64,000 nucleotides of DNA from Vibrio gigantis (GTDB lineage: Bacteria; Pseudomonadota; Gammaproteobacteria; Enterobacterales; Vibrionaceae): the NCBI RefSeq assembly GCF_024347515.1, contig NZ_AP025492.1, positions 1,550,001-1,614,000 on the forward strand, written 5' to 3'. The notes under the pieces were generated by a model. The model saw only the letters and a list, made by a program, of their open reading frames with translations. It searched no databases and was not told the DNA's origin. Position 1 is the first letter of the stretch, and each line of letters starts with the position of its first letter. The translations under genes were made by a program, and so were the position numbers. Of the stretch, positions 51,001 to 58,819 are shown in pieces.

Positions 51001-53110
51001 GCTCTTTGATTGGCAGGGCCTTGATGTTGAACCGTTTGATCCTGGTGTGGTCAATGCTCAACTTGAGATAGGCATGGACATTCAACAGATGTCCGAGAGC
51101 AAATGGCTTGGTTTTGTCAGTTATGTGTCACCAGTATTCACACAAGACTTTGCGCAGTCGTTGCTTAATCATTGGTTGTTACTTCTAGATAAAGTTGCGT
51201 CCAATAACGATACGTTAATCAGCCAACTCCATTTGATAGACGAGACGGCAGAGCAACAAAACCAAGTATTCAATGACACGTCCCTTGATTGGGGTGACTT
51301 CGTGACGCCGTCACAACAAATGCAACTTCAGGTAAAGAAAACGCCTAATGCGATAGCGCTATCGATGCAAGGTCAAACTCTCACGTATCAAGAGTTTGAT
51401 GTGCGTGTTAATCAACTAGCGAACTGGTTACGTGATAAAGGAGTGAAGTCAGAAACCCGTGTTGGCTTAGGGCTTGAGCGTTCGTTTGATTTAGTCATTG
51501 GTCTGCATGCTATCACGCGTGCGGGTGGTGCTTACGTGCCATTGGATCCGAGTTATCCCACTGAACGGATTCAATACATCCTACAGTCGGCTAACATTGA
51601 TTTGCTGCTTACCGATTCTAACTCTGTACACTTGTGGCCTGAGAGCGACGCTTGCGAGTACGTTGACTTAACTCAGCTAGATTTATCGAAACAATCTTCA
51701 TTGCCTCCACTGGTGCATTGGCAACCTGAACAGGCTCTGTATGTGATCTTTACGTCAGGATCTACGGGCCTGCCTAAAGGAGTGGTGAATACTCAAGCTG
51801 CATTACAGAACAGATTGAATTGGATGCAGCAAGAATACGCACTGAATGAATCGGATTGTGTGTTACAGAAAACACCTTTCAGTTTTGATGTATCTGTGTG
51901 GGAGTTCTTCTGGCCACTAATGACAGGATCACGTCTTGCAATTGCCCCGCCTGAATCTCATCGTCAGCCAAATGTGCTATCCGAAGTGATTCAACAAGAG
52001 CAGGTGACGACACTTCACTTTGTGCCATCGATGCTGAATGCATTCGCGGTGGAAACCAATATCTCAGATTGTGTTTCCCTCAAACGCATCATCTGCAGTG
52101 GAGAAGCATTGCCTGCCGACCTTGTTGAACAAGTTCTCAGCCATGCCCCCGTTGACCTGCATAACCTTTATGGACCAACGGAAGCCGCCATCGATGTAAC
52201 GTATTGGCCTTGTGAGCTGCCAGTAGCCAAACGTATCCCCATAGGTTACGCAATAAGTAATACTCAACTTCATGTACTTGATAACAACTGGAACCCAGTA
52301 CCAATTGGTGTGCCAGGTGAACTGTACTTAGCCGGTGTTGGACTAGCGCGTGAGTATCTAGCTCGCCCCGATCTGACTGCAGACCGATTCGTACCGAATC
52401 CATTTGGAGAGCCTGGCAGTCGAATGTATCGCACAGGTGATCAGGTGGTTCAACTGGCCGATGGTCGATTGGAATACCTAGGCCGCCTAGATAACCAAGT
52501 GAAAATTCGCGGTTTAAGAATTGAGCTAGAAGAAATTGAGAATGTAATCAATCAACTTGAATGGGTTGAAGAGTCGGCGGTTATTGCATTTAAACATCAG
52601 ACTGGTGACCAATTGGTTGGCTACGTTGTTGATGCGAATTGGAGCGAAGACAAACAAGCGTTGGTGAAACAGCATTTATCGGAACATTTACCCGATTACA
52701 TGGTTCCATCAATACTGATTGGTCTTAGTGAGATGCCACTTTCTCCGAATGGAAAACGAGACAGAAAGGCACTGCCTGCACCTGAATGGCAGTCAATAAA
52801 GTACCGCGCGCCAGAAACGGAATTGGAACGTTGGTTCGCCACTAATTGGGAAGAGGTTTTAGAGATCCCTCAAGTGGGCTTGGATGACAACTTCTTTGCG
52901 TTAGGTGGTCATTCATTGTTGGCGACTCGCGTGGTAGCAAAGGCACATCAAGAACTTGGTTTGGAAGTCTCGCTTAAAGACTTTTTCGACGCCAATAGTC
53001 TGCAAGCATTAACGGACAGCTTGCAAGCGCAGTATCAAACACAAAACGAACATGAACAAGACGAATTCGATGCCATGGCAGCATTGATGGACGAACTGGA
53101 GCTGCTATGA
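42059..53110 (+). CDS. Siderophore NRPS, modules 1-3 (C-A-T-E, C-A-T, C-A-T)
   Basis: 3683 residues. C1 ~15-440 (HHIVTDAW) stands at the very N-terminus, as in fatty-acyl starter C domains. A1 ~457-970, T1 Ser1018, E ~1072-1510 (HHLVVDALSW, FNYLG). C2 ~1526-1960 (HHILMDGWS), A2 ~1982-2485, T2 Ser2532. C3 ~2591-3060 (HHIISDGIS) with a repeat-derived insert near 2716-2738. A3 ~3083-3575, T3 Ser3619. Aligning by eye to EntF, A1 and A2 read D-G-E-C-T-G-G-I/V-T-K, like codes reported for N5-hydroxyornithine derivatives; A3 reads DVWHISLIDK, an exact serine code. Predicted chain: acyl-D-AcOHOrn-AcOHOrn-Ser. The stop overlaps the next NRPS start (ATGA). Confidence 0.93.
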   Translation: MSVDDEQILDSVTPWNPLSYSQQRLWLFQQLQPMSLAYNLGGLLWFEGEDVTVEKLQHSLNEMVSVFPSLRSQFSEVEGKAAQRVMPFSPVEYDYIDMQGDSNTVEFINQDARQRWQKPFNLVEGDLARCCIYQVTEHRFAVLLATHHIVTDAWSFQITIKMLVNSVAGKTYQVKEVQSYLNYAVEQASAEKSEFYDQQKSSWIQNQFIGEEPLSLSNLNDQSQDAYGARHELVHLSSDIDDSIKRLGSELGVTKFEVLASAMMLTLRQYSSNVHPSICVPALNRNAKNRRTVGFYVNSAVMGYRIDAEMTLSQLVDKTHASMKASLAFESTPLETLVGDLPLPTTALNFRNHGDKLSINTNGVSAEFEEFPVLETPFELVLDVINKGNVPLRFVYAKEKFTRPFITKFIESFKVNLASIIHSPNAAVASVNAISSKDMRLIDQHGSGDYSWQYRPFTDLVTEQAVKCPNSIALKHQNESMSYLELETRSNQLANSILSQGATSKSPIGVMMERGVDMIVSMIAVLKAGAPFLPLDPDYPTERLSYMLEDSGAELLLTHPKSNDRCKDVLDGSDGVTQFCIENTELAGLSSDNSFKRPLAEELAYIIYTSGSTGKPKGVTISHEGLSMHVQTIGQRYGMSEEDVELHFASISFDGAVERWTVPLAFGSRLVIRDQELWTAEQTCDVLQQEKVTIACFPPSYVGPLLDWVEATKPELALRSITLGGEAFTRETFERIQEVLAPPRIINGYGPTETVITPMIWEAYAQDTMESAYAPIGTPVGDRKLYVLDAELSQVPFGCSGELYIGSESGLAEGYLKQPNLTAERFLPDPYSNNGERMYRTGDLVQWREDGIMEYLGRVDQQVKIRGFRVELGEIESQLQALSGAEFCAVVDHDSPTGKKLVGYVQLSKAEQNKNQSNNTLSQDAGGNDEAQWLEQLGRTLPDYMVPACIVVQDKLPLTPAGKVDRKQLLAPDWTEIHSDQGSLVDNQQVMLAEIWRELLKVKSVGANSQFFALGGDSIMALQLVGKLRQQGFMLSPKQVFDFPKLQDMAENLEEAQLVIAEQGKLRGEVALLPIQQRYIKHFELSRCNQYIQFKWDYPVDVERLTHAINRLVEHHDALRLQFNHSLSADSSFEMTANYRDDAEFAIHVFDEVIDVEQVQASIDLINGVIGAVGIRSLNKPDAREEFDQRSEVLIAVHHLVVDALSWPLIIEDLAKLYGTDLMPSSKVASSTLSLSQHSLPHKTHHQGNWVNALNTLSISDDQQAYWAEQQKDLLYPQSRGKPISTHWHTPLSKIEALTKAGFGFARLTQEQIVFLVGALTVSTLNQGKALTIHRESHGRFTDDTGLDLSRTVGWYTSLYPQAIPAFDSFEEWVKSLKDSFDTDHLGGVTFHAGVMQNLWPHVGDMDVLFNYLGSAAQQLNDAIEVTNVGLWRDDSNSADAAIVINASVNNEQLLWDVELDSYCFNESEVEVLHAAFNSSIARLHDLFIEADSVLTKADAPLVHLSQRQLNQLCDGVSSAGSLPNTILPLSTLQQGLYFHAKLSDSDSTYVNQITLPFNNVDLLKMIEAWQGVMQRHQMLRSTLFSFDGNAYLAEWPELRLDYQVLDVRKRSQFELGEYKKQAVERGFELEQVVDRSKVKPLWRVDFIQTHDHQVQCIFTIHHILMDGWSTGVLLSDLFALYQGRSIAPVKGEFSDYLAWIQNQDNQQSNDYWQRYLQDMESPTRLAESFGQSNSEMPDSKVSSFHRYNDDYSQEIISEWLPKLNQVGVTLNTLTQAAWLLTLHRFTGQQTPVFGNTVAGRPTELAHSDSMVGLFINTLPIAHRVDLSKPVSEWLLDIQASSSDQREFSYSSLSDIQAQTGWSGENLFDTLVVFENYPLDESLLNRNGSDEFSIGEPDSYEFTHYPLTLAILPSESLRIVFAYDESKFTPQQIETLRSTNRHYLTQLVEHLAEDLGRLPDLAENQLNELGLFERQPEPWMFEPFTDLVAKQVLLRPNSEAIVSNVAAESGQKRKALTYQQVVEQSDAVASRLIAEGIEREDIVGVLFERDCNMLVAMMGVMKAGAAFLPLDPAYPQERLNFMVQDSGACALVHDDLSEQLANDIANQAKTIGYDSLDLTTRLVDKPAILPDQLAYMIYTSGSTGKPKGVCVSQQGLSMHVQTIGQRYGMTTNDVELHFASISFDGAIERWTVPLAFGSRLIIRDQSLWSAQQTCDVLEREQVTIACFPPSYVLPLLEWIEGSTLALSVRSWTLGGEAFTRDTYFKLQHVLKPKRIINGYGPTETVVTPMIWEAYPDTELESAYAPIGKAVGNRTLYVLDTALNRVPAGVAGELYIGEEVGLARGYFERPDLTSERFIPDPFASNGERMYRTGDVVKWRSDGVMEYLGRSDEQVKIRGFRVELGEIESRLQKITGSEQCAVIACDSPSGKQLVAYIQSDNVLSTEDALKDLSQDLPDYMVPSQVVKMDKIPLTPASKVDKKRLPLPNWQEASSSEYIAPNGVMELALANQWQALFDKKEISREDDFFALGGQSLLATQLVGRLNQQANIRLSLQAVFDTPVLKELAAQCTFTCVKNDTEVAFLERASRLPHMPASAVQKRLWFVQQLLPTSAAYHMPLGLKFTGDVNIAALESAINVLVARHEILRTNFTQVEGELMQSIHAEREICVGIHQYSESDEQRLSVYKELIAKPFDFSEGPLIRFDWITVASEQLATVNHAVSTEHVANVEHAANVEHVAKGKQAELLIVVHHIISDGISMQLLLKELAVCYQSMMSGYTEEGAASTFEPEATNDVQYVDYANWQKQWLESEEASDQKAWWLDALKFDIDPLVLHSEVPREQTETEGNRLHFELSSEQVSNITQLAAKHNTTSFNVMLTMWHLLMHKYSGQEQVRVGVPVAGRTQPKTQAMQGCFINSLVIPAQFNGEQSFAELLHQVKSFTEQALDRQDFPFEMLVESLGITGNLQYHPVFQTSFNFQRFDEAELFDWQGLDVEPFDPGVVNAQLEIGMDIQQMSESKWLGFVSYVSPVFTQDFAQSLLNHWLLLLDKVASNNDTLISQLHLIDETAEQQNQVFNDTSLDWGDFVTPSQQMQLQVKKTPNAIALSMQGQTLTYQEFDVRVNQLANWLRDKGVKSETRVGLGLERSFDLVIGLHAITRAGGAYVPLDPSYPTERIQYILQSANIDLLLTDSNSVHLWPESDACEYVDLTQLDLSKQSSLPPLVHWQPEQALYVIFTSGSTGLPKGVVNTQAALQNRLNWMQQEYALNESDCVLQKTPFSFDVSVWEFFWPLMTGSRLAIAPPESHRQPNVLSEVIQQEQVTTLHFVPSMLNAFAVETNISDCVSLKRIICSGEALPADLVEQVLSHAPVDLHNLYGPTEAAIDVTYWPCELPVAKRIPIGYAISNTQLHVLDNNWNPVPIGVPGELYLAGVGLAREYLARPDLTADRFVPNPFGEPGSRMYRTGDQVVQLADGRLEYLGRLDNQVKIRGLRIELEEIENVINQLEWVEESAVIAFKHQTGDQLVGYVVDANWSEDKQALVKQHLSEHLPDYMVPSILIGLSEMPLSPNGKRDRKALPAPEWQSIKYRAPETELERWFATNWEEVLEIPQVGLDDNFFALGGHSLLATRVVAKAHQELGLEVSLKDFFDANSLQALTDSLQAQYQTQNEHEQDEFDAMAALMDELELL
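50205..50272 (+). repeat. In-frame tandem repeat inside the third condensation domain
   Basis: Three imperfect copies of an 18-base unit (GAGCATGTAGCTAACGTT and variants) encode a V-E-H-A/V-A-N-type peptide repeat, residues ~2716-2738 of the NRPS. It lies in a surface-loop position just before the HHIISDGIS catalytic motif. Confidence 0.75.
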
Positions 53111-56100
53111 GCCACTTAAAAGATAAGAGTCATATACAAACAAAGAATCACTCCAAAATGACGACTCGACCTAAAGCCCCTAGCCAAGGAAAAATAGACA
53201 AACATGCGTTAGCAAAACGTTTTTTACAACTGGGCAAGCCGGAACAAATAAAGTTTATCGAGCTGCTTAGTAACAAAGGCTTAGATTTTGAAAAGCTACC
53301 GATTGTATCGGTCGGTAGTGAACAGCAAGTGGAGTTGTCTCCGGCACAACAGCGCTTGTGGGATATCTATTGCTTGGACAAGGGTAACAGCGCCTATCAT
53401 ATGTCCGGTACGTTCCATGTAAATGGAGAGTTGGATATTGAGCGCTTAACGGCATTCGTTAACCAAGTGTTGGAGCGCCATGATGTGTTACGAACGCGCT
53501 TTATTACTAATGCTACAGGGCAGGTTATTCAGTTTGTTGATAAGGCTGCAGCGATGTATCCGGTCAGTATCGATGCTCAAAGCTGGAGCCAAGAGCAAGT
53601 ACAAGAGGCGCAGAAAGAATTTATCGCGAAGGCCTTTGAACTTGAGACTGAGTTGCCCATTCGAATGCAGTGCCTACAGCTTGGTGAGGGCTCATGGAAG
53701 CTACAGCTTGTCATGCATCATATTGTATCTGATGGTTGGTCTATAGGTGTGTTCTTGAATGAGCTTATAGCCCTTTATCAACAAGGTAAGTTACCTGAAT
53801 TACCTGTTCAATATCGTGATTACTCTCATTGGCAAAGTGCTTTGTTGGAGGCGGGGAAAGGCCAACAACACATTGAGTTTTGGAAGCGTGAACTTGAGAA
53901 CACGGATTCAAGCCTACTGTTCCCTTGGAATAGTGAAGTTACCCCAAATCAAAGACGTATAGCCGATTCCATTAGCTATGAATTAAGCGAGTCGCAGTCT
54001 CAAAAACTCAAACAGATTGCACGCCAATTGTCGGTGACAACTTCAAGTCTCTGGTTGGGTGTTTGGCAAGCCGCATTAGCGAAGGTAACGCATCACTCAG
54101 ATATTTCCGTTGGTGTACCAATGGCGAATCGCACGCGTCATGAAGTCTCTAATCTAATTGGATTTTTTGTGAATACCATGGTGATTCAGCAATCCGTAAC
54201 GCCAAGCAGTCGGTTATCTGATGTTATTGAAGGGGCTCATCACAAAGTGCTTGAGGCGCAAGAACATCAATTGTTGCCGTTTGATCAACTGGTCAATGCT
54301 CTGATGAATGAACAAAAGACCAGTGAGAAAAAGGTTCTTGAGCGAAAAGCTGGGCAAACGCCCTTGTTTCAAGTGCTATTCAATCATCAAAACTCATTAG
54401 CTGATGATATTCAGTTAGACAACCACCTTACTCTGTCGGCAGAGGAACAAAGTGGTCAATTTGCGTTATTCGATATTGCATTGGATGTGCGTGAGACTGA
54501 GCGAAAAACCGGTGTGGTGTTGACCTATTCGAAGGATCGAATTGATTCAGACACGATGGTTGAGCTGAACGCTGCACTTGAAAGTTTGATCGGCGAGTTA
54601 GAAATTACGGCGGGCAAAAATCTAGCTCAAATTAGTCATTTAACACCACACGATGCTTCAGTGTTAGAGAAGCTTTCGCAACCAGAAGGTGACTGGGCGT
54701 TCCAGTCGATCGTTGAATTAATTGCTGAACAAGCACATGTACAACCTGATGCCATCGCATTGAAACATCAAGATCTTGAGTTGAGTTATCAACAATTGGA
54801 ATCGGCGTCATCTCTATTAGCGTCCCGAATCATTGCTCAAGGCGTGCAGCGCGATCAAGCTATCGGTGTGCTGTTTGAAAGAGGAGTGGACATGATTGTC
54901 GCTATGGTTGCGGTAATGAAAGCGGGTGGGGCATTTCTGCCACTTGATCCTGACTATCCAACTGAGCGTTTGGCATACATGATTCAGGATTCTAAGGCAG
55001 GGTTTGTGGTTACCCAGCAAGGTTTAGAGTCACGTTGGCAGAACATTCAATCTGAGTTTGATATTTTATTACCTCAAGTAAGCTCTTTCGTTTATTGCCC
55101 GTCAGACTTAACTCAATCTTTAGACACGCGAGAATATGAACAAGCAGAATTAGAGCCGAAGATACTTCCGGAACAACTGGCATACATTATTTACACGTCA
55201 GGCTCTACTGGTAAGCCTAAAGGCGTGGCGATCAATCACATAGGTTTGTCGATGCACGTTCAAACCATTGGTCAGCAGTACGGCATGACGCCAGAGGATG
55301 TTGAGCTTCACTTCGCTTCGATTAGCTTTGATGGTGCCGTTGAGCGTTGGACTGTACCGCTAGCGTTTGGCAGTAAGCTTGTTATTCGAGATCAAGAGTT
55401 GTGGAGTGTCGAGAAAACCTGCGAAGTGCTGTGTGATGACAATATCACCATCGCCTGTTTCCCTCCGAGTTATGTCGGACCATTACTTGACTGGATTGAA
55501 TACAAAGAGCCGTCACTCAACGTTCGTTCTTGGACGCTTGGTGGCGAAGCCTTCACCGCGGAAACCTATCAGCGCTTGCAACAGATCGTGAAACCTCCTC
55601 GTATTGTCAATGGCTATGGCCCAACAGAAACTGTGGTCACCCCTATGATTTGGCGTGCGTATCCGCAAGACAAATTAAACAGCGCCTATGCGCCGATTGG
55701 GCAACCTGTTGGTGAGCGTCGTTTATACGTTTTAGATGCGCAGCTCAACAAAGTGGCGTTTGGGAAAGTCGGGGAGCTGTACATTGGTGGAGAAGTTGGC
55801 CTTGCCCGTGGTTACTTGGAACAGCCTGACTTAACTGCTGAGCGTTTCATACCCGATCCGTTTACGACTACAGGTAATGGCAATAACGAATCAATGGGCG
55901 AACGAATGTATCGCACTGGGGATCTGGTTCGTTGGAATAACGATGGTGTGATGGAATACATAGGCCGTGTCGACCAACAGGTTAAGATCCGAGGATTCCG
56001 TGTCGAGTTGGGTGAAATTGAAAGTCGTCTGCAATCTATCTCTAAAGTTGAACACTGTGTGGTCGTCATCAAAGAGATCGGCCAGCAAAAACAGTTGTTT

Positions 56101-58674
56101 GGTTACTTACAGAGTAGTGAACCTGAGCGTTTTGAACTTGATGGTATTCTCGAAGCGCTTTCAAGAGAATTACCTGATTATATGGTACCAAGCCAATTGA
56201 TGGTGTTGGATAAGCTACCATTAACCCCTGCCGGAAAAGTCGACAGAGCGTCACTTCCAGCTATGGATGGAAAAGCCCAATCTGTCGCGACACTTGTGTT
56301 ACCAAAAACCGAGCAAGAAATGTTACTTGTGGATATATGGCAACAACTCTTAGGCACAGCTCAAGTGAGCTGCTCGGATAATTTCTTTGCATTGGGTGGT
56401 GATTCGATTCTTTGCTTACAAATGGTGAGCAAAGTACGCGTTGCAGGTTACAACCTGACACCACAACAAGTATTTGAAGCAAAAACGTTAACCGACCTAG
56501 CCGAAGCGTTGGATATTCATAAAGCCGCGAAAGAACGCGTGTTAACCGAAGAGGCGTTTGGGTTAATGCCAATACAAGCTCACTTCTTTGCTCAAGCGTT
56601 TCCTGAGCCCGATCATTGGAACCAGCATATTTGTGTCGAGCTTAAACAAGAGATGAATACTGACCATTTGGAGTTAGCGATTCAAGCCTTGGTAAAACAG
56701 CACCCAAGCTTGAGATTGGCATTCAATCAACAGCACGGTCATTGGAAACAACGGTATCAACCTTATCAGGAACGTGAGTACCTATGGCGCACCTCGGTGG
56801 ATTCTGAAGAAGCGTTTTCAGCGTTTGCGCAAGAGATACAGCAAAGTATGGATATTGCTTCTGGCAGGCTAATTCAAGCTGGTTATGCAGAACTCTCGGA
56901 ATCACCGAATCGGTTGATGATAGCGATTCATCACTTAGCTGTGGATGGTGTGTCCTGGCGAATTCTATTAGATGACCTCTGGAAAGCGTATCAACAGCAA
57001 GTTGCAGGGCAAGTTATCGAACTGGTGCCAAATTCGAGTGCAATGGATGAAACTGTTCAGAAGATTGAGCAGTGGTCGTCAAGCGAGCAAGGTAAGTTGA
57101 TGCAATACACTTGGCATGAACTGGCGGAGAACTCGTCTAATTTACTCGAAAATCGACCAGATATCGCTCCGGCGCTTTATCAAGATAAACAGGCCTATAA
57201 AACCGAACTTTCAAGCGAACTCAGTCAAACGTTGTTACGTGTTTCAAACACCAGTCATGGAGATACACAGAGTGTGCTGATTACTGCTCTAGTGTTAGCA
57301 CTAGCGAGTGAAGATCAAACAGATGTACCTCTTTATCTAGAGGGGCATGGCCGAGAATCTTCTGTATTTTCGAACGTCGACCTTTCACGAATGGTGGGGT
57401 GGACAACGAGTTTGTATCCAATGATTGGGCATTTTCAACCTGATATTCTCGGTGTGCTTAGCCAAACGCGGGAGTATCTAGAAAGCGTTAAACAAGACGG
57501 TGGTATCGGTTATGGTTTGAAGTATCTAAACCAAAACGACAATGATACATATCGTGCAAGCGCGACCTTTAACTATCTTGGCCAATATACAAGCGATGGC
57601 TTCGTCCACTGGTGTGCGCCTATTGAAGATGGGAGCTTGCCTCAATCCGGGTTAAATCAGATGCTGACACCGCTTGTAGTCAACGCACAAGTTGTGTCTG
57701 GCCAACTGAGTTTGTCATGGGAGTTCGCAACGACGCATTATTCTTTGGCTGACATTGAGCAGATCGCAACTCGATATGTTGCGAGTTTAACGGCTATTAT
57801 CGCGGCAATGAATGAGGAAGCGCAAACCGCACAGACCAATGAATGCTCACCTAACCTGCGACTGATTGAAAAACTCAACAGTACTGCTGACGAGAATGAA
57901 CCTGTTTTCTGCATCCACCCTGTAACAGGGCGCGTGACCGGTTACCAAAGGCTTGCACAGGCTCTTGAAGGTGAAAGAAGTGTGTTCGGAATCAAGTCGA
58001 AGAGCTTCATTTCAGATGATGTTTTTGATACGTCGTTCGCTGATATGGCGGAAACCTATTATCAAACAATCAAGCAGGTACAGCCATGTGGACCATACCG
58101 GTTAGTTGGCTGGTCGTTAGGCGGGGCACTTGCTCAAGAAATCGTAAATCGTCTAGAGAAAAATGACGATGATGTTGCGTTCGTTGGTTTACTCGATTGT
58201 TATGTGCCAGGCACCGAAATCTCGGAAGATCAGTGGGACTCTCCCACCTCAAAAACCAAGCTCATAGAGCACATTTCATTACTATTAGGCTCCATTACCG
58301 AAGAGCAAGGAAAACGGTGTGTGCAGTTGCTCGATTCCGTGGTGCCATCAAGGTGGCCAGAAGTGTTTAATACATGGTTATCGGAAAATCAGTTCGATAG
58401 ATACATGGCAGATAACGCGAAACAAATGCTCTATAGCTGGGCTGTTGAACAACACATGCGTGCACTGTGTCGTGGGTATCAATTACCAAACATAAAAACC
58501 CAGTTGCATTGTTGGTGGGCTGGGCAGCCAAATGGGCGCTCAGAGCTGTTATCAAAAGGGTTGAATAAGCATAACGACCTCCAACATTCCGCCGTTGTAG
58601 ACACGGATCATTTAGGGATCGTACAGAATAATACAGTAATCAAAGACTTATACAGACATTTGTATTGTGAATAA
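53107..58674 (+). CDS. Siderophore NRPS, module 4 (C-A-T-E-TE)
   Basis: 1855 residues. Residues 1-75 are a basic, helical N-terminal extension, possibly a docking region. C4 ~78-510 (HHIVSDGWS), A4 ~532-1050 (YTSGSTGKPKG; code D-G-E-C-T-G-G-V-T-K, same as modules 1 and 2), T4 Ser1100. An E domain ~1153-1580 is complete (HHLAVDGVSW, EGHGRE, FNYLG). The type I thioesterase ~1600-1850 has Ser1670 in GWSLGG, Asp in GLLDCY and His in DTDHLG. It should add the last acylated hydroxyornithine, epimerise it and release the peptide by hydrolysis. ATGA overlap with the upstream NRPS gives translational coupling. Confidence 0.93.
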   Translation: MSHLKDKSHIQTKNHSKMTTRPKAPSQGKIDKHALAKRFLQLGKPEQIKFIELLSNKGLDFEKLPIVSVGSEQQVELSPAQQRLWDIYCLDKGNSAYHMSGTFHVNGELDIERLTAFVNQVLERHDVLRTRFITNATGQVIQFVDKAAAMYPVSIDAQSWSQEQVQEAQKEFIAKAFELETELPIRMQCLQLGEGSWKLQLVMHHIVSDGWSIGVFLNELIALYQQGKLPELPVQYRDYSHWQSALLEAGKGQQHIEFWKRELENTDSSLLFPWNSEVTPNQRRIADSISYELSESQSQKLKQIARQLSVTTSSLWLGVWQAALAKVTHHSDISVGVPMANRTRHEVSNLIGFFVNTMVIQQSVTPSSRLSDVIEGAHHKVLEAQEHQLLPFDQLVNALMNEQKTSEKKVLERKAGQTPLFQVLFNHQNSLADDIQLDNHLTLSAEEQSGQFALFDIALDVRETERKTGVVLTYSKDRIDSDTMVELNAALESLIGELEITAGKNLAQISHLTPHDASVLEKLSQPEGDWAFQSIVELIAEQAHVQPDAIALKHQDLELSYQQLESASSLLASRIIAQGVQRDQAIGVLFERGVDMIVAMVAVMKAGGAFLPLDPDYPTERLAYMIQDSKAGFVVTQQGLESRWQNIQSEFDILLPQVSSFVYCPSDLTQSLDTREYEQAELEPKILPEQLAYIIYTSGSTGKPKGVAINHIGLSMHVQTIGQQYGMTPEDVELHFASISFDGAVERWTVPLAFGSKLVIRDQELWSVEKTCEVLCDDNITIACFPPSYVGPLLDWIEYKEPSLNVRSWTLGGEAFTAETYQRLQQIVKPPRIVNGYGPTETVVTPMIWRAYPQDKLNSAYAPIGQPVGERRLYVLDAQLNKVAFGKVGELYIGGEVGLARGYLEQPDLTAERFIPDPFTTTGNGNNESMGERMYRTGDLVRWNNDGVMEYIGRVDQQVKIRGFRVELGEIESRLQSISKVEHCVVVIKEIGQQKQLFGYLQSSEPERFELDGILEALSRELPDYMVPSQLMVLDKLPLTPAGKVDRASLPAMDGKAQSVATLVLPKTEQEMLLVDIWQQLLGTAQVSCSDNFFALGGDSILCLQMVSKVRVAGYNLTPQQVFEAKTLTDLAEALDIHKAAKERVLTEEAFGLMPIQAHFFAQAFPEPDHWNQHICVELKQEMNTDHLELAIQALVKQHPSLRLAFNQQHGHWKQRYQPYQEREYLWRTSVDSEEAFSAFAQEIQQSMDIASGRLIQAGYAELSESPNRLMIAIHHLAVDGVSWRILLDDLWKAYQQQVAGQVIELVPNSSAMDETVQKIEQWSSSEQGKLMQYTWHELAENSSNLLENRPDIAPALYQDKQAYKTELSSELSQTLLRVSNTSHGDTQSVLITALVLALASEDQTDVPLYLEGHGRESSVFSNVDLSRMVGWTTSLYPMIGHFQPDILGVLSQTREYLESVKQDGGIGYGLKYLNQNDNDTYRASATFNYLGQYTSDGFVHWCAPIEDGSLPQSGLNQMLTPLVVNAQVVSGQLSLSWEFATTHYSLADIEQIATRYVASLTAIIAAMNEEAQTAQTNECSPNLRLIEKLNSTADENEPVFCIHPVTGRVTGYQRLAQALEGERSVFGIKSKSFISDDVFDTSFADMAETYYQTIKQVQPCGPYRLVGWSLGGALAQEIVNRLEKNDDDVAFVGLLDCYVPGTEISEDQWDSPTSKTKLIEHISLLLGSITEEQGKRCVQLLDSVVPSRWPEVFNTWLSENQFDRYMADNAKQMLYSWAVEQHMRALCRGYQLPNIKTQLHCWWAGQPNGRSELLSKGLNKHNDLQHSAVVDTDHLGIVQNNTVIKDLYRHLYCE

Positions 58675-58747
58675 TTTTATAAATATCTATTGCTGAGATG
58701 TTTTATTTTGAAAATTACGTGGTACACTTCGTTAAATTATTAATCGC

Positions 58748-58766
58748 AATGATAACTATTATCGTT
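58748..58766. promoter_or_regulatory. Fur box before siderophore receptor
   Basis: AATGATAACTATTATCGTT has two good TGATAA/TTATC half-sites around a centre. It lies 73 bases after the NRPS stop and 54 bases before the receptor ATG, so receptor, acetyltransferase and monooxygenase probably form a separate Fur-controlled unit. Confidence 0.75.
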
Positions 58767-58819
58767 GTTGTTTGTGTTTTTATTGCAATTGGTTCATAGC
58801 CGTATTGAAGGAGAAATAT

